DNA of 64,000 bases from Conus ventricosus (taxonomy: Eukaryota; Mollusca; Gastropoda; Neogastropoda; Conidae). Location: positions 43,442,520 through 43,506,519 of the forward strand of contig CM031626.1 in assembly GCA_018398815.1 (NCBI GenBank). The letters run 5' to 3'. This document shows positions 33,545 to 44,774 of this stretch, piece after piece (within the stretch, counting starts at the first letter, position 1; each line of letters begins with the position of its first letter). A program made the position numbers and the translations under genes. Below the pieces are notes generated by a model. The model had not been told where the DNA came from, searched no databases, and saw nothing but the letters and a program-made list of their open reading frames with translations.

Positions 33545-36500
33545 AGATTGGAGACGGGGACTCTATGATTGGTTAGGCTGAGATTGGAGACAGGGACTCT
33601 ATGATTGGTTAGGCTGAGATTGGAGACAGGGACTCTATGATTGGTTAGGCTGAGATTGGAGACAGGGACTCTATGATTGGTTAGGCTGAGATTGGAGACA
33701 GGGACTCTATGATTGGTTAGGCTGAGATTGGAGACAGGGACTCTATGATTGGTTAGGCTGAGATTGGAGACAGGGACTCTATGATTGGTTAGGCTGAGAT
33801 TGGAGACAGGGACTCTATGATTGGTTAGGCTGAGATTGGAGACAGGGACTCTATGATTGGTTAGGCTGAGATTGGAGACAGGGACTCTATGATTGGTTAG
33901 GCTGAGATTGGAGACAGGGACTCTATGATTGGTTAGGCTGAGATTGGAGACAGGGACTCTATGATTGGTTAGGCTGAGATTGGAGACAGGGACTCTATGA
34001 TTGGTTAGGCTGAGATTGGAGACAGGGACTCTATGATTGGTTAGGCTGAGATTGGAGACAGGACTCTATGATTGGTTAGGCTGAGATTGGAGACAGGGAC
34101 TCTATGATTGGTTAGGCTGAGATTGGAGACAGGGACTCTATGATTGGTTAGGCTGAGATTCGAGACAGGGACTCTATGATTGGTTAGGCTGAGATTGGAG
34201 ACAGGGACTCTATGATTGGTTAGGCTGAGATTGGAGACAGGACTCTATGATTGGTTAGGCTGAGATTGGAGACAGGGGACTCTATGATTGGTTAGGCTGA
34301 GATTGGAGACAGGGACTCTATGATTGGTTAGGCTGAGATTGGAGACAGGGACTCTATGATTGGTTAGGCTGAGATTGGAGACAGGGACTCTATGATTGGT
34401 TAGGCTGAGATTGGAGACAGGGACTCTATGATTGGTTAGGCTGAGATTGGAGACAGGGACTCTATGATTGGTTAGGCTGAGATTGGAGACAGGGACTCTA
34501 TGATTGGTTAGGCTGAGATTGGAGACAGGGACTCTATGATTGGTTAGGCTGAGATTGGAGACAGGGACTCTATGATTGGTTAAAGGCTGAGATTGGAGAC
34601 AGGGACTCTATGATTGGTTAGGCTGAGATTGGAGACAGGGACTCTATGATTGGTTAGGCTGAGATTGGAGACAGGGACTCTATGATTGGTTAGGCTGAGA
34701 TTGGAGACAGGGACTCTATGATTGGTTAGGCTGAGATTGGAGACAGGGACTCTATGATTGGTTAGGCTGAGATTGGAGACAGGGACTCTATGATTGGTTA
34801 GGCTGAGATTGGAGACAGGGACTCTATGATTGGTTAGGCTGAGATTGGAGACAGGGACTCTATGATTGGTTAGGCTGAGATTGGAGACAGGGACTCTATG
34901 ATTGGTTAGGCTGAGATTGGAGACAGGGACTCTATGATTGGTTAGGCTGAGATTGGAGACAGGGACTCTATGATTGGTTAGGCTGAGATTGGAGACAGGG
35001 ACTCTATGATTGGTTAGGCTGAGATTGGAGACAGGGACTCTATGATTGGTTAGGCTGAGATTGGAGACAGGGACTCTATGATTGGTTAGGCTGAGATTGG
35101 AGACAGGGACTCTATGATTGGTTAGGCTGAGATTGGAGACAGGGACTCTATGATTGGTTAGGCTGAGATTGGAGACAGGGACTCTATGATTGGTTAGGCT
35201 GAGATTGGAGACAGGGACTCTATGATTGGTTAGGCTGAGATTGGAGACAGGGACTCTATGATTGGTTAGGCTGAGATTGGAGACAGGGACTCTATGATTG
35301 GTTAGGCTGAGATTGGAGACAGGGACTCTATGATTGGTTAGGCTGAGATTGGAGACAGGGACTCTATGATTGGTTAGGCTGAGATTGGAGACAGGGACTC
35401 TATGATTGGTTAGGCTGAGATTGGAGACAGGGACTCTATGATTGGTTAGGCTGAGATTGGAGACAGGGACTCTATGATTGGTTAGGCTGAGATTGGAGAC
35501 AGGGACTCTATGATTGGTTAGGCTGAGATTGGAGACAGGGACTCTATGATTGGTTAGGCTGAGATTGGAGACAGGGACTCTATGATTGGTTAGGCTGAGA
35601 TTGGAGACAGGGACTCTATGATTGGTTAGGCTGAGATTGGAGACAGGGACTCTATGATTGGTTAGGCTGAGATTGGAGACAGGGACTCTATGATTGGTTA
35701 GGCTGAGATTGGAGACAGGGACTCTATGATTGGTTAGGCTGAGATTGGAGACAGGGACTCTATGATTGGTTAGGCTGAGATTGGAGACAGGGACTCTATG
35801 ATTGGTTAGGCTGAGATTGAGACAGGGACTCTATGATTGGTTAGGCTGAGATTGGAGACAGGGACTCTATGATTGGTTAGGCTGAGATTGGAGACAGGGA
35901 CTCTATGATTGGTTAGGCTGAGATTGGAGACAGGGACTCTATGATTGGTTAGGCTGAGATTGGAGACAGGGACTCTATGATTGGTTAGGCTGAGATTGGA
36001 GACAGGGACTCTATGATTGGTTTAGGCTGAGATTGGAGACAGGGACTCTATGATTGGTTAGGCTGAGATTGGAGACAGGGACTCTATGATTGGTTAGGCT
36101 GAGATTGGAGACAGGCTCTATGATTGTTAGCTGAGATTGGAGACAGGACCTATGATTGGTTAGGCTGAGATTGGAGACAGGGACTCTATGATTGGTTAGG
36201 CTGAGATTGGAGACAGGGACTCTATGATTGGTTAGGCTGAGATTGGAGACAGGACTCTATGATTGGTTAGGCTGAGATTGGAGACAGGGACTCTATGATT
36301 GGTTAGGCTGAGATTGGAGACAGGGACTCTATGATTGGTTAGGCTGAGATTGGAGACAGGGACTCTATGATTGGTTAGGCTGAGATTGGAGACAGGGACT
36401 CTATGATTGGTTAGGCTGAGATTGGAGACAGGGACTCTATGAATTGGTTAGGCGAGATTGGAGACAGGGACTCTATGATTGGTTAGGCTGAGATTGGAGA

Positions 36501-36708
36501 CAGGGACTCTATGATTGGTTAGGCTGAGATTGGAGACAGGGACTCTATGATTGGTTAGGCTGAGATTGGAGACAGGGACTCTATGATTGGTTAGGCTGAG
36601 ATTGGAGACAGGGACTCTATGATTGGTTAGGCTGAGATTGGAGACAGGGACTCTATGATTGGTTAGGCTGAGATTGGAGACAGGGACTCTATGATTGGTT
36701 AGGCTGAA
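33545..36708. repeat. 36-bp highly homogeneous minisatellite, ~88 units
   Basis: A 3.16-kb array with core GAGATTGGAGACAGGGACTC followed by TATGATTGGTTAGGCT. Most units are identical. The rare changes are single-base indels (for example near 34062, 34237, 35819) and a damaged cluster at 36110-36150. Each unit has two ATTGG pentamers, the complement of CCAAT. Its uniformity marks it as the most recently homogenised array in the window. It begins about 1.5 kb past the zinc-finger gene's stop codon. Confidence 0.97.
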
Positions 36709-37445
36709 ACAGAAACTGTAACTAGAAAATTTCCTATCAGTTTTCTGAAGACTTTTGCTGTCCACCTCCGAGTCATATTCAATGGTGTTGACCTCTTTTC
36801 TGTCTCGCTGCATGTTCAGACAGGGATATCAGTGACTGTCATAAGGTTTGCTGTATCTGTGTTAGACGTGCGTTGTATGAGACGGTGTCTAGCTATTGTT
36901 AGGACTATCCGCCCTTGGCAATGTTGGGGAAGTGATGCTATTCTATGCAGTTAGTCTTCAGGAACAGCACATCTGAAAAGGCTGTCCATTGCTGCTGTCA
37001 GTTATCAGTTGCATGTCTTGGGATCCCTGGGATTTTTGTCTCTCCTGCCATCTGACAGAGGAAGACGTTGTGCTGTGTGTAGTATAGGATGGGCCACTGT
37101 GTGTTCAACAGGTTATTTATCATGGAGTGTTGGCTTTGAATTGATGTAAAGCCTTGTTTTTTTTACATGAAAGAAACTTTTTACTGCTGATTAAAAGTTT
37201 TCTGAGATGTTCCACCTGAAGAAAAATTGCCGAGTTTTAGAAAAAAATGAATTTTTAAGAAAATGATTTGACATGTATTCATTGAGAGAAGTTGGTTTTA
37301 AATTAGTGTTTTTATTTTCAGGAATTCATTTTATGGTTTAAAGGGAAAAAGATGTTAACTTTGTTTTACATGTTTCACTTAGTTTTACATTTTGCGGACT
37401 TGACAATCATCTCCCTCCCTTGTTTCCCCCCACCCTCCCCCTCCA
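36709..37445. other. Unique sequence, no supported gene
   Basis: No array, element or coding signal recognised. Confidence 0.4.

Positions 37446-37510
<65 letters not shown>
37446..37510. repeat. (CA)n microsatellite
   Basis: Uninterrupted AC dinucleotide run. Confidence 0.97.
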
Positions 37511-37511
<1 letters not shown>

Positions 37512-37734
37512 AGTGATCAGCAAGGCTATAAACAAATATATTTCTGTCTGCATTTCATGTATATGCCCTTGTGGAGGACATAGACACATTCTTCGTCAAC
37601 TCTTCCCCTTGAAAACAATATCTGAATCACCTTGTGCCTCTACCTCCCTTGCGTCTGGGAGATAGACATGAGGTATGAAAGAAATAGATGATAAAAATCA
37701 CTCCCTGCCTCTCTATCCCTTTTTCACTGTTGTG

Positions 37735-38033
37735 TCTGCAGGCGGAAGATCTTGACCTGTTCCTGTCATCCCAGCAAATGGTATGTGTCTTCTGGGTTGT
37801 ATTTGGGATGCAGGAGGCGCCATTTTATTCCTTGCTGTGCCTTGATGATTGTCCTTATTTCATCGTATGACACCAGGTTGTTGGCCTGCTCCTTCTGTGC
37901 ACCGTTTTTTGCCAGAATGTCTGCTTTTTCGTTGCCTCTGATGCCACAGTGTGCTGGTACCCATTGTATCACCACTTTCTCCACTCTGGCACTCAGGGCA
38001 ACAAGGGCTGAAGTGAGATGGTTCTGTTAAAAG
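37735..38033 (-). pseudogene. Non-LTR retrotransposon RNase H domain fragment
   Basis: The minus strand encodes NHLTSALVALSARVEKVVIQ followed by WVPAHCGIRGNEKADILAK, the C-terminal part of a type I RNase H domain. The His of PAHCG and the Asp of NEKAD are conserved features of RNase H domains in non-LTR retrotransposons. The frame goes on to YDEIRTIIKAQ and YHLLG, where a TGA stop interrupts a segment resembling the usual post-RNase H region (EQVKIFRLQT). No reverse transcriptase lies next to it and both ends run into unrelated sequence. It is a truncated, dead copy. The clade cannot be fixed from this fragment. Confidence 0.85.
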
Positions 38034-38238
38034 ATAGATAATTAGTAACCCCCTCTCCCTTCCCCTCCCCTTTCCCTGCCTTCCCCTTTCAGTCTTTTTT
38101 CATATACAGGAGTCAATAACAAAGCAGAGCATGAAATTCCCTGTTCCCATCTTCAACCCTACTTGTCACCCCTGTCTGCCACTTCTTCTCTGTTGGTTGT
38201 GTGTCCGACAGGAAGATGTTTCTTATGAAATAAATAAG

Positions 38239-38532
38239 GGAATAAAGTGACTCCCTGCCCACCCCCACCACCTTTTTTCCCCCTCATGTTTGACTGACAT
38301 GGCTAGCCAAAATAAACAGAGGAATGAATTAACTCCCTTTTTTACCCCTTATGTTTGACTGACACGACTAGCCAGAATAAACAGAGGAATGAATTAACTC
38401 CCTTTTTTCCCCTCATGTTTGACTGACAGGCTAGCCAAAATAAACAGAGGAATGAATTAACTCCCTTTTTTCCCCTCATGTTTGACTGACATGGCTAGCC
38501 AAAATAAACAGAGGAATGAATTAACTCCCTGT
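38239..38532. repeat. ~65-bp minisatellite, ~4 units
   Basis: Units have the core CATGTTTGACTGACATGGCT followed by AGCCAAAATAAACAGAGGAA. The first unit is diverged. Confidence 0.85.
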
Positions 38533-38697
38533 CTCCTTCCCAACCTCTAACATATATATATATATATATATACACATTATAATGAAACAAATACGACAAG
38601 AGTGATTGAAAATGTGAGTACATTCCTCCTTCCGTTCCCTCCTTTCATCTTCGCCCCTACCCCCTACTCTCTCCCTCCTACCCCCTGCCTCCCACCA

Positions 38698-38718
38698 CCC
38701 CCCCCCCCCCCCCCCCCC
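38698..38718. repeat. Poly(C) run, 21 bases
   Basis: Uninterrupted C run within a C/T-rich stretch. An (AT)n run lies at about 38551-38572. Confidence 0.9.
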
Positions 38719-39009
38719 ACCACCAAACATCTTTTCCCACCCTCTTGCCTCTTGGTGCCTTGTTTTTGGCACATAGACGTCAGTTGAGCCTTTCGCTCCC
38801 GGCCGCAGATATAGCCGCAGTTCATGATTGTGAGTTATCTCATCCTGTCAACATGAAACATAATAATTATATTCTCCATTCATTTTCCTTCAGTAAATTG
38901 TATACTTTAGAGCAATACTTGAATTTTTGTGATTGTTTTTGTAAGGTTGGTGTTTTTTCCCCAAAAAAATTACAAATAGTTCTAGGAGTCAAAGGGTTAA
39001 AAGATAAAT

Positions 39010-39475
39010 AGAGGGATACATCAGCCACTGCATGTTTCTCCCTTGATCTTTTTTTCTGACAGATAGACTTCAGGTAAAAGATAGACTGACAGATAGACCA
39101 GGTAAAAGATAGACTGACAGATAGCATCAGCCACTGCATGTTCCTCTGTTGGTCTTTTTTTCTGGCAGATAGACATGAGTTTCCAGATATATATATCAGC
39201 GACTGCGTGTTCCTCCGTTGGTCTTTTTTTTTTCTGACGGATAGACATGAGTTTCAAGATACATATATCGGCCACTGCATGTTCCTCCGTTGGTCTTTTT
39301 TTTTTCTGACGGATAGACATGAGTTTCAAGATACATAAATCGGCCACTGCATGTTCCTCTGTTGGTCTTTTTTTTTCTCTGACAGATAGACATGAGTTTC
39401 GAGATACATATATCAGCCACTGCATGTTCCTCCCTTGGTCTTGTATTTTGACTGATAGACACGAGTTTCCTCCCT
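39010..39475. repeat. ~74-bp minisatellite, ~6 units
   Basis: Units have the core CAGCCACTGCATGTTCCTCC, a T-run of 7-10, and GATAGACATGAGTTTCAAGA. Unit length varies mainly through the T-run. Confidence 0.88.
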
Positions 39476-39744
39476 TTCCCTGGGGTTCCAGGTGTGAAGT
39501 GCACATCAGGGTGCACAAGTGATGTTATGGTGTTTACCGTTCACCCAACCATGAGGCCCACGTTAGGGTTATCACCCGGGGTCATTGAGCTGGTATGGAA
39601 ACCCAACTGCGTTTTAATCATCACCATCAAAGGGACTGCACTCGGGTTTTGCCCTAACTGTTCGCAGTCCTCTATCCCTCCTGTTCCAACAGTTGACCCA
39701 CCCCACTCCCTTCTCACCCTCCAGTGTTGGGATTTGCTGTATTA

Positions 39745-40560
39745 CCATACACTGTGGTGCAGTGGTTAGCATCACAGCTTTCAGGCTTGGAGGTTGTCAT
39801 TTCAAATTCATTCAGAGGCATTCATCTGTTGGATTTTTCATGCTCATACGTGGTATTGAGCTGTGGCCTCAAATGCAATGATTGAAACGAAACAGTTGGG
39901 TTTCATCCACAGGATGGAGGTGTCCCTGAGAGTGTTGCTCAAATTTCCTGACCAACATTGTAGGTGCCCTCATTCCAAGGGTCTTGTTGATGCTGGGATA
40001 TAGAAATGACACGTGGAGTACAGCCAAGCTGCATAGTAATGCTTTGGCTAGAATGGAACGTCATAGCGTTGTCTTTATTATCCTCATCCTTGCTGATCAT
40101 CATTAAAGAAAAAAAAAGTCTCAAATTGTATGGCCTTTCAAACCCAACAGTCGTGGTGACCTTACACTGGACTGGCTTTCCCACGCTTGTCATGCCTGTA
40201 TTAAGGTTGTGTCCAAATTGGAGTTGGCAGGTTCATGGAAACTGGATGGCTGGATGTGATGGTGCCCTCTGAAGATTTATGCTTTCTCACATTGGCTATG
40301 AGACAAAGGAGTTATAGTCATCCATAGGGGCTGGGTGGTGTCCTGCACATGTTGATCAGAACAGGCGCCACTGACAGCCATGAGAGTGACTAGCAGCAGT
40401 GCAGCGTCTCCTACAGAAAGTTGCCTGAGGACAGCCTCAAACAGATTGCTCCCTGTGCACCGCAGTGTAGGGCTTGCAGCTGTTGGAGACTGGACATGGA
40501 TGTGCATGGGGATGCCAGAACTAGCAGCATGGGAATAACGCCACACGGCAGACGTGAGAC
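39745..40560 (+). mobile_element. Long tRNA-related SINE (family 1), old copy
   Basis: A diverged, nearly full-length match to the element at 62505-63383. The tRNA-like head keeps GTGGTGCAGTGGTTAGCATC (A-box region), but the B box is degraded (GTCATTTCAAATTC). The body shares CTGAGAGTGTTGCTCAAATT, TCCTGACCAACATTG, GGTGGTGTCCTGC and ATCAGAACAGGCGCCACTGA. The tail is eroded and no target-site duplication is clear. Confidence 0.75.
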
Positions 40561-41802
40561 TTTTCTTGGGTTTACCTGTATTCGGGTTCTCTAAAGGTAC
40601 CCAGGACTACTCTGGAGATTAGCATGAATCTGCCAAGAAAAGTTAGGGGTGTATCTGATATTCATAATTCATTAAAATGAAGACCATCATGAGTTGTTGC
40701 CATTTCACTGTAGCTTATTGTGGATGTCAACCTGAAAGTAATACACTAAAACTAAGAGACCACCAGGCTGCGGCTTCTAGTCAAGTAGCAATCCAGTCCA
40801 TCATTTTTTCTTTTTTCAGATTTGATTTGTGAATGCTTTTGTCAGATGGACCCATGAAGAATCTTCACTTTTTTCCTGCCTTTCTCTGTCCCATGTCTGA
40901 CTTAGGCTGTACAGAGGATGAGACCATAGGAAAAAGTTATTTCTGTATTAATAGAACATCGTTCTCTGTGTGAGTTCTAGATGTACATCCCAAGGAAGAT
41001 TGCTTCTGTATGACTTTTTTGGGGGGTAATTATAATTATTTGAATAGGTGGTTATTGACAGACTGAACTGCCATAGAGGTGTTCTCATGTATGTTTTTAT
41101 ACCTTCAACATGTGTCTGGATTGGGTGTTTAGAAGAACACAGCTGGCTTTCACTGTTCTTTCTTTCTTTCGGTGTCTTTCTTTTTTCCCCTTGAAGGGCA
41201 TGCATGAGTATAGGCAAGGAGTTTAATTAACAGTTCGCATGTGAAGGATGTTATGAAATTATGATTGCATGAAATCTTCGCACCAAGGTTTTTTGTTTTT
41301 TTCCTAATGTGCGTGCATGTATGCATGTACTCATTTATTCCAGATGTTGATGTGCGCCGACAGTGTTTCAGAGGCAGAAAGTTCTGGTGTGTATGTTACA
41401 GCTGTCATGTTATTGACGGTTCTTCCAGTCCTCCAACATTCCATCCTGATGGTTGTGAGAAACAGTGGCATGCTGCCTTTTCCCACCGACCCTCCACCAT
41501 CCAGTTTAAACACCCTCAATTTATCGTATAGTCTATTTTTCCACATCTAAACTCTGGTATCTTCTGAGGCTGACATAAAAGATCTTTTTCATTCTTAGAA
41601 TTTGTCATGTTTGTCTTTCATATGGTTTATCAGATGCATGCTTTGAATTTGTTATGTTGACTTTTTTTAAAGTCCTATCACATGTATTCTCTGAATTTGT
41701 CATATTGCCTTTTTTCCCCCCAAATGCCTGAATGCATACATGTATGCTATGATTTTGTCATTTGTATTGCCAGTTTTTTTTTGGCCCTAGGTTAGTTAGG
41801 AT
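40561..41802. other. Unique sequence, no supported gene
   Basis: No conserved protein pattern and no clear array. Short ORFs such as 41265-41531 have no recognisable domain. Confidence 0.4.
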
Positions 41803-41885
41803 AAGATAAGATAATGTTGCTTATAGCCCAGCCGACCGCAAAGGGCCACATCAGGGCTGTCACCACGTTAAGGCCCTAGGTTGTA
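41803..41885 (-). mobile_element. SINE 3' tail fragment (family 2), copy 3
   Basis: GCTTATAGCCCAGCCGACCG followed by CAAAGGGCCACATCAGGG is the cleanest copy of this block. Preceding GGATAAGATAAGATAATG reads on the minus strand as a (TTATC)n tail, marking a SINE 3' end. Confidence 0.65.
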
Positions 41886-42060
41886 CATCAGTTTGATTAC
41901 AGGCTGATTAAGCCAGTAACATAGATTTACTTCTGAAACAAAAAGTTAAGGTGATATTGAGTTGGGTTTTTTGTTTGTTTTTATTTTACTTGAACTCATG
42001 AAGAGAAGGGGTAGAGAGAGAAGGAAAAGAAGAACAGAAGAGGAGATGAGTGAGAAGTAG

Positions 42061-42290
42061 GGGGGTGGGGAAAAATGTGATAGTTCATGGACCTGACAAA
42101 ACTGTATACCTGTGTTCTACAAGTGCTGGTTGGTGGCATAGCCTGTCAGCCAGACTATGCAAAGGCAGTCAAGGGGTGGGGAAAAAATGTGATTGTTCAT
42201 GGACCTGACAATACTGTATACCTGTGTTCTACAAGTGCTGGTTGGTGGCATAGCCTGTCAGCCAGACTATGCAAAGGCAGTCAAACTATG
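42061..42290. repeat. Direct duplication of ~113 bp, 2 copies
   Basis: Two nearly identical copies containing TGTTCATGGACCTGACAA, TGTGTTCTACAAGTGCTGG and CAGACTATGCAAAGGCAGTC, head to tail. The open frame across them is accidental. Confidence 0.9.
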
Positions 42291-43112
42291 CCAAAGCAAT
42301 AACTTGAAGAAAGGAGCCAACAAAGTTGGTGTGAATGTTTGGTGCTGATCTAGATCAACAGGTTGTGATGTGTTTTCCCCCATGGTGAGTTTGACAGTCC
42401 AGGAAAGGCCCCTGTGGTCAGTTGGGCGTCATAACTTTATTGATTGGGGAAAAAAAAGAAAAATTCAACAGATTCGGAATTCGTTCAGCAAGATTATTAT
42501 ACTTTTTTTTTCCCGCTGGACATGAACATAATGAATTTGCTGTTGGTGAATGGATAATCATGGAAGTAATACATTTCATGGAATAGTACAACTCCGAAAT
42601 GATAACGAAAATTTAGATTTTGCCTTTCTACACTGCAAAAGAAGACAAACTACAAGGGAAGTTACTCTTGTCAGTACCTGTTATCACTTCCCCTGGTGGT
42701 TGCATTCAACCTGGACGGAGGTCTGTGCTCTTGTCAAATGGCTCAGTACCCTCCTAGTTTAGATATCACAGTGAACTGGAGACACCACGGAGGCCTTGTC
42801 TGTCAGTAACTTGGGGGATATTATGTTCTTTCCAGCCTTGTTCAAACAGGCCACGAAACTGTTGCAGAAAACCAGATGTGGCTTCTTCTTGTCGTGAGAG
42901 AAAAGAAGCCAGAGAGAAGCCAGAAAATCTTTTATTTACAGAAGTGTGTGATGTTCTTGACAGCAGTGTGAGGCAAAATCTCAGTGTAATGCTCATGTTA
43001 GTGGTAGAGTATTTCTTTCTTTTTTTTAATTTCAAATTTCAGAACTGCTAATTGATGAGTCTATGTATGTCCTCTCTCTCACTCTGTCTGTCTGTCTGTC
43101 TCTCTCTTTTTC

Positions 43113-43114
<2 letters not shown>
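42291..43114. other. Unique sequence, no supported gene
   Basis: No array or element recognised; short ORFs lack domains. Confidence 0.4.

Positions 43115-43163
<49 letters not shown>
43115..43163. repeat. (TG)n microsatellite
   Basis: Uninterrupted TG run preceded by (TCTG)n and TC. Confidence 0.96.
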
Positions 43164-43164
<1 letters not shown>

Positions 43165-43543
43165 AAAAAGATGAAGACTGGGGGAAAATTGACTACTTGA
43201 ACATTCCCTGTTGTGGGTATTTTTGTCATCAGTGTTTGTTGTTGGTGATGGTGTTGGAAATTTCCTGGTTGTGGATGTCATTTATAGTGTGTGTTCTAAT
43301 TGATGGGTAACACAGACTGGAAGTATCAAGATGTGGATTCTTTTGTTTATGAGACCAGGGGTTCCACTGACTTTTTAGTTTTTGCGTCAAGAAACGCACG
43401 CCTCCGCAAAAATTGCGTCAGCACTGAAAAAAATGTGTAACAAAGTAAACTGTACTCACTCCCGTCAAAACAGCTCTGAATCACGCGCCTTAACACCGCT
43501 GAAGTGCAGAGCAGCTCGCTGCAGGAAAGCGTTTTCTGTGCCA

Positions 43544-44089
43544 CTGACACACGAGCCTCCCCGCCCGTACGGTTGAGACGAAACGTTTGAACCTGTGCAG
43601 TCCGACCAGTCAGTGTCGAACGGACGGAGTGCTTCACGAAACGTTTGAACCTGTGCGATACGACCTATATGCGAGTTTTAAACCCTTCGAGTTTGATCCC
43701 ACATGCCGCTTCAAAGGACTGTACAATTGAATACGAAGCTTTTTCTCGAATATTTAGAGTCTTATAATTTTTTGAGTTGACATTCCAAAGCACATCATGG
43801 CCTTGGTACGATTCAATCAAATGTTTGGTCTCCGAATCGGACAGTCTGATCGCCTTGCTGGACGACGCCATTTTTCCTTTGTCATGGGTGTTGGCTCAAT
43901 GCTGAGCGTTGATTGGTTGGAGGATACTAACTGTCCGTTTCGAATAGATCACGGTGTATCTCGAACGGTCGGGTCGAACTGGATGCCGAAGTCCGTTTAA
44001 GACGTACGTTTACTATGACAGACGCTCCGTTTGGGATCGGGTTCGACCGGTATGTCCGAAGCGTACGGGCGGGGAGGCTCGTGTGTCAG
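43544..44089. mobile_element. Nested 28-bp perfect inverted repeat pair (546 bp)
   Basis: Arms at 43544-43571 and 44062-44089 are perfect reverse complements over 28 bp (outer part CTGACACACGAGCCTCCCCG). Just inside the left arm, CGAAACGTTTGAACCTGTGC occurs twice. It may be a second, nested transposon or a foldback cargo structure. A PIF/Harbinger-type origin is possible because of the MADF-like ORF inside, but no clear 3-bp target duplication is seen. Confidence 0.6.
43665..43871 (-). pseudogene. MADF-domain-like protein fragment inside the transposon
   Basis: The minus-strand frame from ATG at 43871 reads MASSSKAIRLSDSE and then TKHLIESYQGHDVLWNVNSK, NYKTLN and REKASYSIVQSFEAACGIKL. The spacing L-I-x(8)-LW-N-x(5)-YK matches the N-terminal half of the MADF (Myb/SANT-like) DNA-binding domain. 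The frame stops after 68 codons, before the second half (the usual W-x-LR helix). MADF or Myb-like proteins occur both in host regulators and in PIF/Harbinger transposons, so this is either a captured host exon or a remnant of the element's own DNA-binding protein. Its position between the nested inverted repeats favours element-linked origin. Confidence 0.55.
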
Positions 44090-44516
44090 CCGCTCGCTGT
44101 GACCACGGTAAAGTTCCCATCAATGGGCGCACTCTGGCATCCAGAATCACGTGGGGTGATCGTGTGTGCGTGGGAAGTCATAACGTATTCCGATTGGAAG
44201 ATGGCATCATCGCAGACGCGGGAAAGATTCCATTTTATTTCGAGGGGAGAAAGGATGAGGCGTTTTGGAACATTCTTGATCTAGCAAAAAGTCAGCGAGT
44301 GCCACAGAGTAAAATGTGCACGCACTATCACTAATTGGCGGTGTCAAGCAGTCTGCTGTAGGTCTGTGCCATGTTTTGCCCCTCTGACATAGGCTTGCGG
44401 TTGAGAACAGGGTCCTGGGAAAATTGCGTCGCTAAACGCACGGCCGCGAAAAAAATGCGTAGGAAGGCAGAAAAACGCAATAATTACGCAAAATTTTGCA
44501 ATAAATGGAACCCCTG

Positions 44517-44774
44517 ATGAGATGATGGGTAGTAGCATGGAGATCACGTCTGTGTGTGCTAGCATAGTAGAAGTTTCTGTGTTTGGTCTTTGTGTGCTTT
44601 ATTTGTGTATGTACTAGGTGATTGGTATTTTGTTTGAATTTTCAAGGGGGAAAAAGTCGGGGACAAGAAATAAAAAGTGGCAATCAAATTCTTAGAATCA
44701 TGGTCACATGTTCAGTACACCAGCTGACGACGCTGAGGTCGCAAGATCTGGTGTTCTTCGCGAGAAGCGTCTGT
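44517..44774. other. Short unique stretch
   Basis: No feature recognised between the transposon and the next array. Confidence 0.35.

Larger units (their letters stand above)
43356..44516. mobile_element. hAT-like non-autonomous DNA transposon (1161 bp)
   Basis: The left end CAGGGGTTCCA and the right end TGGAACCCCTG form an 11-bp terminal inverted repeat of the form typical for hAT elements. Flanks TATGAGAC and ATGAGATG resemble an imperfect 8-bp target duplication. Subterminal regions (43385-43440 and 44420-44495) are rich in GCGT/ACGC motifs such as AAACGCACG and TTGCGTC, like transposase-binding clusters. No hAT transposase is present. The inside holds an inverted repeat and a MADF-like fragment, listed separately. 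Confidence 0.7.

Noticed and set aside
43954..44334. 126-codon plus-strand ORF inside the hAT-like element
   Set aside because: Part of it is the translated inverted-repeat arm and no transposase or other domain is visible.
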